Shown piece after piece: positions 39,925-47,386 of a DNA stretch of 64,000 nucleotides; the first letter of the stretch is position 1, and each line of letters starts with the position of its first letter. A program made the translations under genes and the position numbers. Under the pieces are notes generated by a model. It saw nothing but the letters and a program-made list of their open reading frames with translations, ran no database searches and had not been told where the DNA came from. Source of the stretch: a virus. The DNA lies in the IMG/VR virus record IMGVR_UViG_3300033149_004284, positions 1 through 64,000 of that record; one strand, written 5' to 3'.

Positions 39925-40059
39925 TCAATATTCCAGATAGTCCAGTAGCCAAAGCATCACTTGAAACCCAACTATGCCTAGCATCAGCCACAAGCCGCTC
40001 AGGTCAGGACGTCTCTTCTCAGGCTTCAGCCAGTCTTGACTCGCCCAGTCTCTCTTCAT
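39925..40059 (-). CDS. Tiny membrane protein, 44 aa
   Basis: MKRDWASQDWLKPEKRRPDL then a membrane segment (SGLWLMLGIVGFQVMLWLLD). AGGAGAGAGGC precedes the ATG. Basic N-side suggests an N-in topology. Unknown function. Confidence 0.7.
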   Translation of the reverse strand: MKRDWASQDWLKPEKRRPDLSGLWLMLGIVGFQVMLWLLDYLEY

Positions 40060-40074
40060 TTGCCTCTCTCCTGT

Positions 40075-40365
40075 CTACCTCACTATCTGATTGGCGATAT
40101 ATTCTTGTACAGCCACGAGAGCCCTCTCGCCTATCGAGCCTGTCTCTCCGCCCTTCATACGAGCCAGTGCGGGAATATCAGCACACATCTGCAATGCCTC
40201 TCTCCTGTCCCAAGGCCCAAGGTCTTTAGCGACATCCAGGGCCAGATGCCAAGGGCTCCAAGAATTCCAGGAGTCAGGGCTCTCTTTCTGTCGGTACTTG
40301 GCCCACTCTTTGTGCTTGGCCCTGGCTTGCCTAACTATTCTCTCCAGTTTCTGTTTGCTGGTCAT
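40075..40365 (-). CDS. Basic helical protein, 96 aa
   Basis: MTSKQKLERIVRQARAKHKE, WSPWHLALDVAKDLGPWDRR and a helical end. AAAAGGAGG precedes the start. Not recognised. Confidence 0.6.
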   Translation of the reverse strand: MTSKQKLERIVRQARAKHKEWAKYRQKESPDSWNSWSPWHLALDVAKDLGPWDRREALQMCADIPALARMKGGETGSIGERALVAVQEYIANQIVR

Positions 40366-40393
40366 CCGAGTTCCTCCTTTTATGCTTGAGTTC

Positions 40394-40600
40394 CTATAAC
40401 CATGGAAGAGTCTTTGCCTTACCTTCCTTTCTCCACTCCCACCCGCAAGTTAAGCAAAACCGTCTTTGCCTCTTTCTATGAATGTACCGCCGCCTTGTCT
40501 CGCCACATACAGGACACTCCTCTCCAAGAGAGACTTTTCGCAGCGCCCCTTTGGAGATAACAATTCCTTTCGCTGCGAGGATTTCTCCTATCGTTGCCAT
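40394..40600 (-). CDS. Zinc-ribbon protein, 68 aa
   Basis: A helical N-terminus (MATIGEILAAKGIVISKGAL) and a basic ribbon CPVCGETRRRYIHRKRQRR then CLTCGWEWRKEGK. The basic finger may bind nucleic acid. Start overlaps the upstream stop by one base. Confidence 0.65.
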   Translation of the reverse strand: MATIGEILAAKGIVISKGALRKVSLGEECPVCGETRRRYIHRKRQRRFCLTCGWEWRKEGKAKTLPWL

Positions 40601-40800
40601 CAGTCTGTGCCCCTCACTGCCGTCTGAGCAGCGATCTCCCTCTTCACTCCTACTAACGCCCTCTCAGCCCGGCTGGCTATCCATCGGGCCGTGTCAAGGC
40701 GATACCCTAGCCAAGGTTTCTCGGCAACGATTTTCTCCAAGCGATGTACTTCCGCCTTCGCCTTGGCTGCTGCGTCCTCAAAGTCAACCAGGTTTGTCAT
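40600..40800 (-). CDS. Small helical protein, 66 aa
   Basis: MTNLVDFEDAAAKAKAEVHR followed by alternating charged helix; probably coiled coil. Coupled to the upstream stop. Not recognised. Confidence 0.6.
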   Translation of the reverse strand: MTNLVDFEDAAAKAKAEVHRLEKIVAEKPWLGYRLDTARWIASRAERALVGVKREIAAQTAVRGTD

Positions 40801-41246
40801 CTTGTGAATCTCTCTGGCCCAAAGCTCTCAAAAGGATAGTTTTGGACCAGCCTTCTTAGTATTGCCACAAAGTAGCGATTGTGCACTGAGCCTTTCCATC
40901 TCTCGTCTCTGTCCACCTGCAACACATGGGCAAACTCGTGCAGCACTACCCGCCAGACTCCCTCATATCCTCTTTTTACCCCACGCCAGACACACTCCTG
41001 TTCGAGCCTAGAGCCAACGCTGCCATACTGGTAGGCCCAGAGCAATCCTTCTCTGCCATAGGTGATGGCATGTGCCTGGCTTCGCTTGCCGCCACCTCGA
41101 TGGCGACTACCTGTGCCTCTCACTACCTCAGTGTAGAAGTGCAAGCCAACTCGCTCCTTGCGATAGAGTTCCTCGGTCAGCGCAACTGCGTACCGTGCTA
41201 GGCTTACTTGCTCAAGGCTTACTTCCTCAGTGTATACTTGCTCCAT
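40797..41246 (-). CDS. HExxH metallopeptidase-like protein 1
   Basis: A 149-aa protein with VVLHEFAHVLQVDRDERWKG then HNRYFVAILRRLV. HEFAH is the HExxH zinc motif and the following His-Asn could supply the third ligand, as in SprT/minimal zincin proteins. It may cut host or virion protein; activity is not shown. ATG 41246 avoids overlap with the upstream gene. Confidence 0.65.
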   Translation of the reverse strand: MEQVYTEEVSLEQVSLARYAVALTEELYRKERVGLHFYTEVVRGTGSRHRGGGKRSQAHAITYGREGLLWAYQYGSVGSRLEQECVWRGVKRGYEGVWRVVLHEFAHVLQVDRDERWKGSVHNRYFVAILRRLVQNYPFESFGPERFTR

Positions 41247-41248
41247 AT

Positions 41249-41470
41249 CTACCTGCCCCGCCGCTTGCGCCTTGGGCAAGTAGGCAAATCTCGGTAGCAA
41301 CATACCGCGCATCTCCATCGGAAAGCCTTCTGGCAATCTTCTATCTCTCGCTTCCTAGCCATCTTCCGGTCCTTCGCCTCTAACCTCCTGGCAAGCCGCA
41401 GATACCGCATGGTGCCAGGCTTAGCGCCGCGTTCCTGGACACGAATGTCCAAGTCAGAATAATAGCCCAC
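41249..41470 (-). CDS. Small basic Cys protein, 73 aa
   Basis: GTG 41470 with AAAGGAGGG upstream. GYYSDLDIRVQERGAKPGTM, then very basic (RLARRLEAKDRKMARKREIE) and a Cys cluster RWRCAVCCYRDLPTCPR. Might bind nucleic acid. Unknown. Confidence 0.55.
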   Translation of the reverse strand: MGYYSDLDIRVQERGAKPGTMRYLRLARRLEAKDRKMARKREIEDCQKAFRWRCAVCCYRDLPTCPRRKRRGR

Positions 41471-41516
41471 AATTCCCTCCTTTCGGCTACTTGCTCTTCT
41501 CTCTCCCACCTACTCC

Positions 41517-41729
41517 CTACTCTATCTTGTCCATTGCCGTAAAGTCCCCGCAAGATACCGTATACCTACCACGGCGCGCCTTGGGATGCTCATCAAAGGC
41601 AAGATAATCCCACGTGTTCCAGTTCCCTCTACCCTGTTCGTATGCAGCAACTACGGCTTGCTCAGGTGAACAGGTGTACCAACGCTCCTCTCCCGTATCA
41701 AGATTCTTTACTCTCATCATCTCCATCAT
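41517..41729 (-). CDS. Hypothetical protein, 70 aa
   Basis: MMEMMRVKNLDTGEERWYTC, then NTWDYLAFDEHPKARRGRYT. Start coupled to the upstream stop. Not recognised. Confidence 0.6.
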   Translation of the reverse strand: MMEMMRVKNLDTGEERWYTCSPEQAVVAAYEQGRGNWNTWDYLAFDEHPKARRGRYTVSCGDFTAMDKIE

Positions 41730-41956
41730 ACCAGAGCCATCTCGCGCGTCTCTTCATCTTCCCGCATAGCCGACGCAATCAAGTCCAGTATCCATACCGA
41801 CTCTTGGCCAAAGTCCACAATGCTCATTCCAGGATTCTCTGGATCGAAGATGAACCCGCAGGCCAGGCACTCCGTGTTGCCGTCGCCCAGTTCCTCCAAC
41901 TCGTGCGCCCCGCACATAGCACAGGTGTGAGACGCATAACTCTCTCTCTGATACAT
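41726..41956 (-). CDS. Zinc-ribbon protein, 76 aa
   Basis: HTCAMCGAHELEELGDGN then ECLACGFIFDPE is a clear four-Cys ribbon, followed by an acidic helix. AAGGAGGATAG precedes the start. Confidence 0.7.
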   Translation of the reverse strand: MYQRESYASHTCAMCGAHELEELGDGNTECLACGFIFDPENPGMSIVDFGQESVWILDLIASAMREDEETREMALV

Positions 41957-41980
41957 GGCTATCCTCCTTATACTCCACCC

Positions 41981-42397
41981 TTAATATTGACGGAAGCCCA
42001 TAGGCATCTCCTCTCTTCTCTCCCATGCCACTTGCTCTACTAGCTCCTCAGACCACTGAGGGTGTAGGATATGAAGCAACTCGTGTTCTAGGGTCGCTTG
42101 CCAATACCACTGACGCAAAGTCTCCGTTGGTATAAGTATGACCTTCGCCTTGCGATTAAGTGCCCTACCAGCAGACCGACACTGATATTGCGGAGGAATT
42201 GTCATTCTGGCTCGTGCATATTCCTCTTTATACTGGGCAATCCACTCATCATCAAACAAGTTGAAAACGTCAGTGGGCATCACGACAACTTTGACAGGAA
42301 CCTGAAGGTCCGCGCATCGCGCTTCCCACCAGGCCTCTGCCCGCCGCCGCGCCGCACCAGTTCTACTGCCCCTGTCGAGAAACCTTACTCCTCTCAT
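41981..42397 (-). CDS. HExxH metallopeptidase-like protein 2
   Basis: A 138-aa protein with KVILIPTETLRQWYW then TLEHELLHILHPQWSEELVE. HELLH plus the downstream His gives a minimal zincin site. GGAGGGACAG precedes ATG 42397, in a segment repeated upstream of the next gene. Substrate unknown; it lies 0.7 kb from a second HExxH gene of different sequence. Confidence 0.65.
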   Translation of the reverse strand: MRGVRFLDRGSRTGAARRRAEAWWEARCADLQVPVKVVVMPTDVFNLFDDEWIAQYKEEYARARMTIPPQYQCRSAGRALNRKAKVILIPTETLRQWYWQATLEHELLHILHPQWSEELVEQVAWERREEMPMGFRQY

Positions 42398-42457
42398 CTG
42401 TCCCTCCTTAATATCTTGTGCCCCGCATATAGCGCAAGTGCGGGGCACACTTCCCCT

Positions 42458-42697
42458 CTACCTGCTCGCTGAATAGTTGCGTCGCATACTTGCAACTGCA
42501 TCCTCCAAGGACTCATAGTCGAAGCCAACGTCCTCTGTCTCGAAACGCGAGCCTTCACTGTCGATACCATGATAGAAGTACCCGAAGCCCCCGTTCGCCT
42601 TGAAAATCGTTCCCCAAGTTCCCGCTTGGGGGGGCTCACCTTCTGTCTCGGCTCCATGTGGTCTTTTCTTGGACACCAGAATTGTGATGTACGCCAT
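42458..42697 (-). CDS. Hypothetical protein, 79 aa
   Basis: MAYITILVSKKRPHGAETEG, GTIFKANGGFGYFYHGIDSE, EDAVASMRRNYSASR. AGGGAGGGAAC precedes ATG 42697; a second in-frame ATG at 42760 has GGAGGGACAG and would add 21 residues. Not recognised. Confidence 0.55.
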   Translation of the reverse strand: MAYITILVSKKRPHGAETEGEPPQAGTWGTIFKANGGFGYFYHGIDSEGSRFETEDVGFDYESLEDAVASMRRNYSASR

Positions 42698-42726
42698 GTT
42701 CCCTCCCTTGTCCTTCCGAGTTATGC

Positions 42727-43008
42727 CAGTTCTTCTGCCGCTAAGTCCTACTCCTCTCATCTGTCCCTCCAGTTCCATAGTCGCTAATCCAGTTCCCAGT
42801 TTCGCCTTTGACTGCCAGCCCTCAGTTCGACTATAGCCAGCAAATCGGCCAGTTCAGCTCGGCCAGTTCCTAGCCCCAGTTCGCCCCCTTGCCTAACTGC
42901 TGCTCGGTCTAGCAGTCGGACTGGCACGGGGGCTATAATAGCAGCCAGTTCAAAAGTGGCCAGTTCGGAGTGGCTAGCGGCCAGTTCCCAGTTCATAATG
43001 GCCAGTTT
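42727..43008. repeat. Cluster of CAGTTC (GGCCAGTTC) motifs
   Basis: Within 282 bases CAGTTC occurs eleven times and CAGTTT twice, mostly as GGCCAGTTC or CCCAGTTC, at irregular spacing. A weak 81-codon minus-strand frame (42784-43029) reads them as ELA repeats, but it has no ribosome site. No better gene was found in this stretch. Could be protein-binding sites or a decaying microsatellite. Confidence 0.65.
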
Positions 43009-43085
43009 CCGCCCGCCTGGTGTAGCCATGGTTGGCCAAGGCTATGACTATGATCGATCCCAGGCTAGGCCGCCGGCGAAATAGA

Positions 43086-43664
43086 CTATGTTATGCTCGC
43101 GTACATTTCTGGTTTGTGTGTTTTTATCCAAGTGGCTGCGTTTGGTGGGTGTGTGCCCTCACCTCGCCAACTGATGCCGCCGCCGTTTGTGAGCTCGAGG
43201 ATGTCGGCCATAGAAGCCCAACTGGAGTAGCTAACGCCCTCATAGGTGGGTTTGCGTATACCTCGACTGTCACCGTTGCCACGTGGTCCGCCCGTGGACC
43301 CCTTGCGCTTTTTTCCATAGACGGTTTCTATTCTGTCTATGGCAGCGGTGCCGTCCTCACGTCGGCCAATGCAGAAGCTAGTTATGGCGTCGGGTATGGC
43401 TACGCTGTTGACCCGTTCGAGGATCGCTTTGGCACATGGCGCGAAATCCGCCGATAGCTTCTCTATGAGCTCATCGTGAATAGACCGCTCCAAAGACCGA
43501 ATCTCACGGGTTAGCGATCCGATAGTCCGAGCGAACATTATGGGATCTCTCTCCTCGAGATCGTAGCGCATGTCCTTCAAAGTTTCCAATTGTAACAGTG
43601 TTGCCGATGGCGTTTTGGTCGCTGCCACTTTACTAGTTATCGCCGTCGTCTTCTCATTAGGCAT
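43086..43664 (-). CDS. First gene of the leftward block, 192 aa, unknown
   Basis: MPNEKTTAITSKVAATKTPS, a charged coiled-coil-like middle (TIGSLTREIRSLERSIHDEL), a basic Gly-rich linker (KKRKGSTGGPRGNGDSRG) and a C-terminal domain with EGVSYSSWASMADILELTNG. The basic linker suggests nucleic-acid binding. GGAGGGAATG precedes the start. Placed closest to the leftward promoter at 43.8 kb. Confidence 0.65.
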   Translation of the reverse strand: MPNEKTTAITSKVAATKTPSATLLQLETLKDMRYDLEERDPIMFARTIGSLTREIRSLERSIHDELIEKLSADFAPCAKAILERVNSVAIPDAITSFCIGRREDGTAAIDRIETVYGKKRKGSTGGPRGNGDSRGIRKPTYEGVSYSSWASMADILELTNGGGISWRGEGTHPPNAATWIKTHKPEMYASIT

Positions 43665-43802
43665 GTCATTCCCTCCACATGCGTGACGCCGGCGGCCTAG
43701 CCTAGAGTCGATCCATATGGAGGTTGATCGGTCGCGGAGGTTCCTCCCCTCCCCTCACCCTCGCCCAACACCTCATTTTTTAAGGTACTCAAACCTACCC
43801 CC

Positions 43803-43830
43803 ATGATAGTCCTCGTGATGTAGATGTCAA
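43803..43830 (-). promoter_or_regulatory. Leftward promoter candidate
   Basis: Minus strand TTGACA (43825-43830), 16-base spacer, TATCAT (43803-43808). It would start transcription about 130 bases before the 192-aa gene. Confidence 0.6.
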
Positions 43831-43891
43831 ATCCGCTATTGTAGCGATGTGCGGTCGGTTGCTGTTTTCTATACCATAACACGACGACTCA

Positions 43892-43911
43892 AAAGCAGGT
43901 TTTCCTGCTTT
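43892..43911. other. AAAGCAGG hairpin in the control region
   Basis: AAAGCAGG-TTTT-CCTGCTTT is a perfect 8-bp hairpin with four-base loop, between the leftward promoter and the repeats. On the minus strand it ends in four T, so it could be a weak terminator. Confidence 0.5.
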
Positions 43912-44046
43912 ATGGGAACCCTGGCGCAGGAAAGTGAGATGGGGATGGATAGCCCCAGCCTCCATTTCCCCCATGTCTGAAACTTTTCCCTCTGCATAAC
44001 AGCGTAAACGACTACAACCCGCTGCTAAGGACTAGGCTAGACCGTA

Positions 44047-44119
44047 GTTCACATAATGGTTATTAGCGGTTGGTTTACATAATGGCTATCTGTCTGTGGG
44101 TAGTTTACATAACGGCTAG
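44047..44119 (+). repeat. Three direct repeats upstream of the rightward promoter
   Basis: GTTCACATAATGGTTAT (44047-44063), GTTTACATAATGGCTAT (44073-44089) and GTTTACATAACGGCTAG (44103-44119), 26 and 30 bases apart, ending 24 bases before the -35 box. A fourth GTTTACATAAT stands alone at 46031. The layout is typical of activator or repressor sites. Confidence 0.75.
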
Positions 44120-44143
44120 ATAACCACTAGCCAAAATTGGGCC

Positions 44144-44172
44144 TTGACAAGAGTGCCAATTAGGTGTATAAT
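44144..44172 (+). promoter_or_regulatory. Consensus rightward promoter
   Basis: TTGACA (44144-44149), 17-base spacer, TATAAT (44167-44172): a full sigma-70 consensus. It precedes the structured leader and the HNH/AP2 gene; the start of transcription should be near 44179. Confidence 0.85.
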
Positions 44173-44199
44173 AGTAATTGCTAGGCTAAAGGGCAGGCT

Positions 44200-44331
44200 G
44201 GGCAATCTATGTAGTGGCATCCGAGAAGTCGGCTTTTTCTCTCAGGCAACCAGGAAGGAAGTTCATTCCTTCCCCCTGTTTGGATGCCCAGGGTTGCCCT
44301 TGGTTGCCTGAGAGAAGAGGGCGACTTCTCG
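44200..44331 (+). ncRNA. Long structured leader RNA
   Basis: Nested perfect stems: CGAGAAGTCG/CGACTTCTCG (44222-44231 with 44322-44331, 10 bp), TCTCTCAGGCAACCA/TGGTTGCCTGAGAGA (44238-44252 with 44301-44315, 15 bp) and inner GGAAGGAA/TTCCTTCC (44253-44260 with 44266-44273). Two upstream strings can pair into the loop: GGCATCC (44216-44222) with GGATGCC (44282-44288), and GGGCAA (44200-44205) with TTGCCC (44294-44299). This allows a pseudoknot or alternative folds. No T-run ends it. A regulatory leader or small RNA is likely. Confidence 0.7.
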
Positions 44332-44380
44332 TGTTATAGGCGATGCAAATAGGAGTAACCAGTAGATAAGCCGATTTGCT

Positions 44381-45121
44381 ATGAAGGAAATTCCCCTCAC
44401 GCAGGACAAGGTGGCCCTGGTTGATGACCAGGACTACGAATGGCTTAATCAGTGGAAATGGACGTATACTTCTAGGGGCTGCACAGGCTATGCTTATCGG
44501 AATGTCTATCAAGGCTCCCGATATGTTAGGTGTGTCTTTATGCACCGTTTCATACTGAATCCACCTCCTGGCTTGGAGACAGATCATATCAATGGCAATG
44601 GCTTGGATAACCGCCGTTGCAATCTGCGTGCGTGCACACATATCCAGAATTCATGGAATAGCCGCAAGCAACAAGGCGCTACGAGTCAGTACAAAGGAGT
44701 CTCCTGGGCACGGAAAAACCAATGCTGGAGGGCGTTTATACATCAAGGTGGTCAGCAGATATCGTTAGGCAACTTTGACTCAGAGGAGGCCGCAGCGCTT
44801 GCCTACAACTATGCTGCGATCAAACTACGGGGTAGCCATACTCTTCTCAACCTTGTCCCTGACGGCCCTCCTCCATCCCGTCGACTAAAAAAGCGTCCAG
44901 GAAAGACTTCTCGCTATGTAGGAGTCTCCTGGTCTCGCCAACCGCAAGGTTGGCGAGCTGAGATTCGAGTTAAAGGCAAGCTCATATATCTGGGTTGCTT
45001 CACCTCAGAGGATGAGGCAGCGCGGGTCTGGAATGCGGCAGCGCTGAAGTGGAGAGGACCAGGAGCCAAGCAAAACATAGTACAAGGAGAAAGAGATGAA
45101 TTTCTTGTTGAGCGAAGTTGA
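44381..45121 (+). CDS. HNH endonuclease with two AP2 domains
   Basis: A 246-aa protein: an HNH core (FMHRFILNPPPGLETDHING then NGLDNRRCNLRACT), AP2 domain 1 (about 102-155, QYKGVSWARKNQCWRAFIHQ) and AP2 domain 2 (about 175-235, RYVGVSWSRQPQGWRAEIRV). This is the build of phage homing-type endonucleases. There is no good ribosome site before ATG 44381; an 8-codon frame (44343-44369) lies just upstream. First gene after the consensus promoter and leader. Confidence 0.85.
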   Translation: MKEIPLTQDKVALVDDQDYEWLNQWKWTYTSRGCTGYAYRNVYQGSRYVRCVFMHRFILNPPPGLETDHINGNGLDNRRCNLRACTHIQNSWNSRKQQGATSQYKGVSWARKNQCWRAFIHQGGQQISLGNFDSEEAAALAYNYAAIKLRGSHTLLNLVPDGPPPSRRLKKRPGKTSRYVGVSWSRQPQGWRAEIRVKGKLIYLGCFTSEDEAARVWNAAALKWRGPGAKQNIVQGERDEFLVERS

Positions 45122-46019
45122 GTTGTCAAGAAAGCCAAGGCTCTCTTTTTCATGGAGCGAGAAGCCTGTGCCTGTTCCCTATCACCGCCCACGAGACCCA
45201 GAGAGAAGGAAAAGATACTGTAATTTCTATTCTACTGAGATCGGTCTCTTAAGCGGTAGTCGGGTTTTCAAGCACGGGCCATGTGGAATCTTTCAAGGAC
45301 CCGACCCATGCCCTTCCTGCAGAGCAAGCCGCAAGCGAGAGATTCGCCTCGACTTGTCTTTGGCAAAGGAGATTTTCTATTTCTATGTACTTGCCCCCTC
45401 CAAAACAGAATGGGATACTCTCACCAAATACTGGAAGCGTCACAACATTCTCTTCAAGTGGTGCTATCAGGGCGAGAACTTGCTCCGACTGGTCTTTCTC
45501 AGTGGATTCGACGAACGGATAGGCAAAAGAGGGGCCACTAGGGCGTCGAGTCTCAACTCTGTCTCACTTGACATGATAAGCCTCGATACAATCATGAATC
45601 AGATGCCGTTAGGGTCGAGTTTCCATGGAACATTGAGGGCCTCAAGGGGAGGAAGAGGGAAGCCAGAAGACGAGCAGACCGAGGATGTTCCCCCTGTACC
45701 TAAAGAGGCAATCCCCATAGAGGTCTTTTATGTTAAGGCTTCTCCTGGGGTCGAAGACGAAGCCTGGGATGCCGCCATGGAGAAGTCTTTGGATCTCAAC
45801 CCGAAAACTAGGCAAGAGCTTATCCAGGGAGTCAGGAGACGCTGTGCTATTTATAAAGCGGAGCTGATTGCTAGGAATGCTGTTATTTCATATTCTCGCT
45901 GGGAGAAACGTTATGTCCAAATAGCCCTATTGGATTGGGAATCCTACAATTCTATCTGGACAGCTGCCCATGAGAGGGCATTTAGTTTTGCCCTACCTAG
46001 CCGTGCTTATGTCAATTGA
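45096..46019 (+). CDS. Unknown protein, 307 aa
   Basis: AAGGAG precedes the ATG, which overlaps the HNH gene by 26 bases. YCNFYSTEIGLLSGSRVFKH, GPCGIFQGPDPCPSCRASRK (a Cys cluster) and KTEWDTLTKYWKRHNILFKW are visible. The Cys motif and basic character would suit a DNA-processing or replication-initiation role, but no family is recognised. Confidence 0.6.
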   Translation: MNFLLSEVELSRKPRLSFSWSEKPVPVPYHRPRDPERRKRYCNFYSTEIGLLSGSRVFKHGPCGIFQGPDPCPSCRASRKREIRLDLSLAKEIFYFYVLAPSKTEWDTLTKYWKRHNILFKWCYQGENLLRLVFLSGFDERIGKRGATRASSLNSVSLDMISLDTIMNQMPLGSSFHGTLRASRGGRGKPEDEQTEDVPPVPKEAIPIEVFYVKASPGVEDEAWDAAMEKSLDLNPKTRQELIQGVRRRCAIYKAELIARNAVISYSRWEKRYVQIALLDWESYNSIWTAAHERAFSFALPSRAYVN

Positions 46020-46105
46020 CTAGCACGGCTGTTTACATAATCCACGATCTACTACATGGGCCTGAGCCACTAGAGTGGCCAGGTCTGAAAGGTGCTGTTT
46101 AAGAA

Positions 46106-46198
46106 ATGTTTCTCTACTTCGCGCCAACACTCGGAAACTTCCTTCTCTGTCTGGTTTTTTTCCTGGCAGGTTGTCTCTACCTCTACAGTAAATGGTAG
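46106..46198 (+). CDS. Tiny membrane protein, 30 aa
   Basis: MFLYFAPTLGNFLLCLVFFL then AGCLYLYSKW: one membrane segment. AAAGGTG lies upstream at long spacing. The 216-base gap also holds a GTTTACATAAT motif (46031) and the palindrome GCCACTAGAGTGGC (46066-46079). Confidence 0.5.
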   Translation: MFLYFAPTLGNFLLCLVFFLAGCLYLYSKW

Positions 46199-46235
46199 GC
46201 AGGGCCAGCAATCCATCTCAGTAGATACGACCTGC

Positions 46236-46763
46236 CTAGCTGCGTCTGGCCCCCCTCACTGCTGTCTTATGACCGATACCTATCTTCTCCTCAATCCAAA
46301 TGCGTGTATCAGGATGCAGTTGCATCTTATCCTTATTCGCCTGGTACCAAGTCTTGGTATTGTCTTCGTAACCCTGTGCCTTGCCAGCTCCCCGCCAATC
46401 TGCCAACATCTCTTTTCGGTAGCGATCAGGCATAGGTAAGACCTTGATATCACCATCATCCTCTCGCAAAACCCACCATTGCCAGTGATGCCTATTGCGA
46501 TGGATGTGCTTGAGCCAAGCTAAGTCGAACTTGTCCTGCACCTCCTGTTTCGTCAGACCGAAGAGCCGCCCCTTGGTCCCTGGCGCGAATCTGTGCCAAT
46601 CGGGATAGTTGCCGTAGAAGTATTTCGTATAGGGCCGCCATTCATCAGGCAGGAACTTGCTCCAATCATGCAAAAAGCCCAACCAAGGTATGCCTAACTT
46701 GCATGCCTCAACGAACACAAACCACTTATGTGCAATCATGTAGCGTAAATATTTCAGATACAT
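46236..46763 (-). CDS. DUF5662-like phage protein
   Basis: A 175-aa protein: YMIAHKWFVFVEACKLGIPW, LGFLHDWSKFLPDEWRPYTK, AWLKHIHRNRHHWQWWVLRE, LPMPDRYRKEMLADWRGAGK. The HDWSKF and H-x-x-R-x-x-HHWQ motifs match a common phage family with HD-like conserved His/Asp; enzymatic role unknown. It follows the putative small terminase in a short leftward unit. Confidence 0.75.
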   Translation of the reverse strand: MYLKYLRYMIAHKWFVFVEACKLGIPWLGFLHDWSKFLPDEWRPYTKYFYGNYPDWHRFAPGTKGRLFGLTKQEVQDKFDLAWLKHIHRNRHHWQWWVLREDDGDIKVLPMPDRYRKEMLADWRGAGKAQGYEDNTKTWYQANKDKMQLHPDTRIWIEEKIGIGHKTAVRGARRS

Positions 46764-47333
46764 CTACTGCCTCCTTGCCCACCTCGCCGCTGGATCAACC
46801 CAGGCTCCCTTGTTATCCACTGCCAACTGACTCTTCAGTACAGCCAATATCTCGTCCCTCAGCGCAAACCTCTGCTCCACGGGCAAATGTCTGGCCACTA
46901 TCTCGGTTACTTTCTTGGCCATGGTTACAGCCACACTGACAGGAATCAGATAGCGTCGCTCTTGCTCGATCTTGTTCTTGGTCTGAACTAGCTTCCGAAT
47001 GGTGTCCAGCAGCAAGGCTAAGGTCCTCAAGTCTCCCTCTTTCTCAGCCTCAACCACCTTCTCCCTCGCTAGGGCAATCTCCCCCCTCAATTCCAACACC
47101 TCAGGGTCTTCGAGCTCCTGGCTTGACAGTTCTACCAAGTCCACAGGCTCGGCTACTGGCAATCGCTTGTCATGCAACCAGCAATAACCGACCCCCTTGT
47201 GGTTAGTTCTGGCTCCTGCCCATCTGTGACAGATGCCGTCTTTGCCTTCTTTGCAAGGCGCACCACAGATTCTGCTCGGATCATTGCGGGCTTTGGCAAG
47301 CCCAATTCTCACTTTGTCTGTTATCATGGGCAT
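46764..47333 (-). CDS. Putative small terminase subunit-like protein
   Basis: A 189-aa protein with an N-terminal Cys/His site (ICGAPCKEGKDGICHRWAGA ... GVGYCWLHD), typical of a group of phage small-terminase-like proteins, and a long charged helical remainder. It lies beside the large terminase but on the opposite strand, expressed from its own promoter. Assignment rests on context and the Cys/His pattern. Confidence 0.55.
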   Translation of the reverse strand: MPMITDKVRIGLAKARNDPSRICGAPCKEGKDGICHRWAGARTNHKGVGYCWLHDKRLPVAEPVDLVELSSQELEDPEVLELRGEIALAREKVVEAEKEGDLRTLALLLDTIRKLVQTKNKIEQERRYLIPVSVAVTMAKKVTEIVARHLPVEQRFALRDEILAVLKSQLAVDNKGAWVDPAARWARRQ

Positions 47334-47386
47334 GGTTCTTCTCCTAGATAGTCCATGGGGAGGCTCTGGTACTGTCTTGTAAGTAG

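Noticed and set aside
42784-43029. 81-aa minus-strand frame with ELA repeats
   Set aside because: It only translates the CAGTTC motif cluster, has no ribosome site and no protein-like pattern otherwise.
43032-43457. Plus-strand 141-aa frame opposite the first leftward gene
   Set aside because: Lies antisense to a gene with a good ribosome site and protein-like composition; no start signals of its own.
43697-43882. 61-aa minus-strand frame in the control region
   Set aside because: No usable ribosome site, overlaps the promoter, low-complexity composition.
44381-45121. HNH/AP2 gene as proof of an intron next to it
   Set aside because: The flanking structured leader does not match group I or II core elements that I can recognise, and no interrupted gene is visible at this position.
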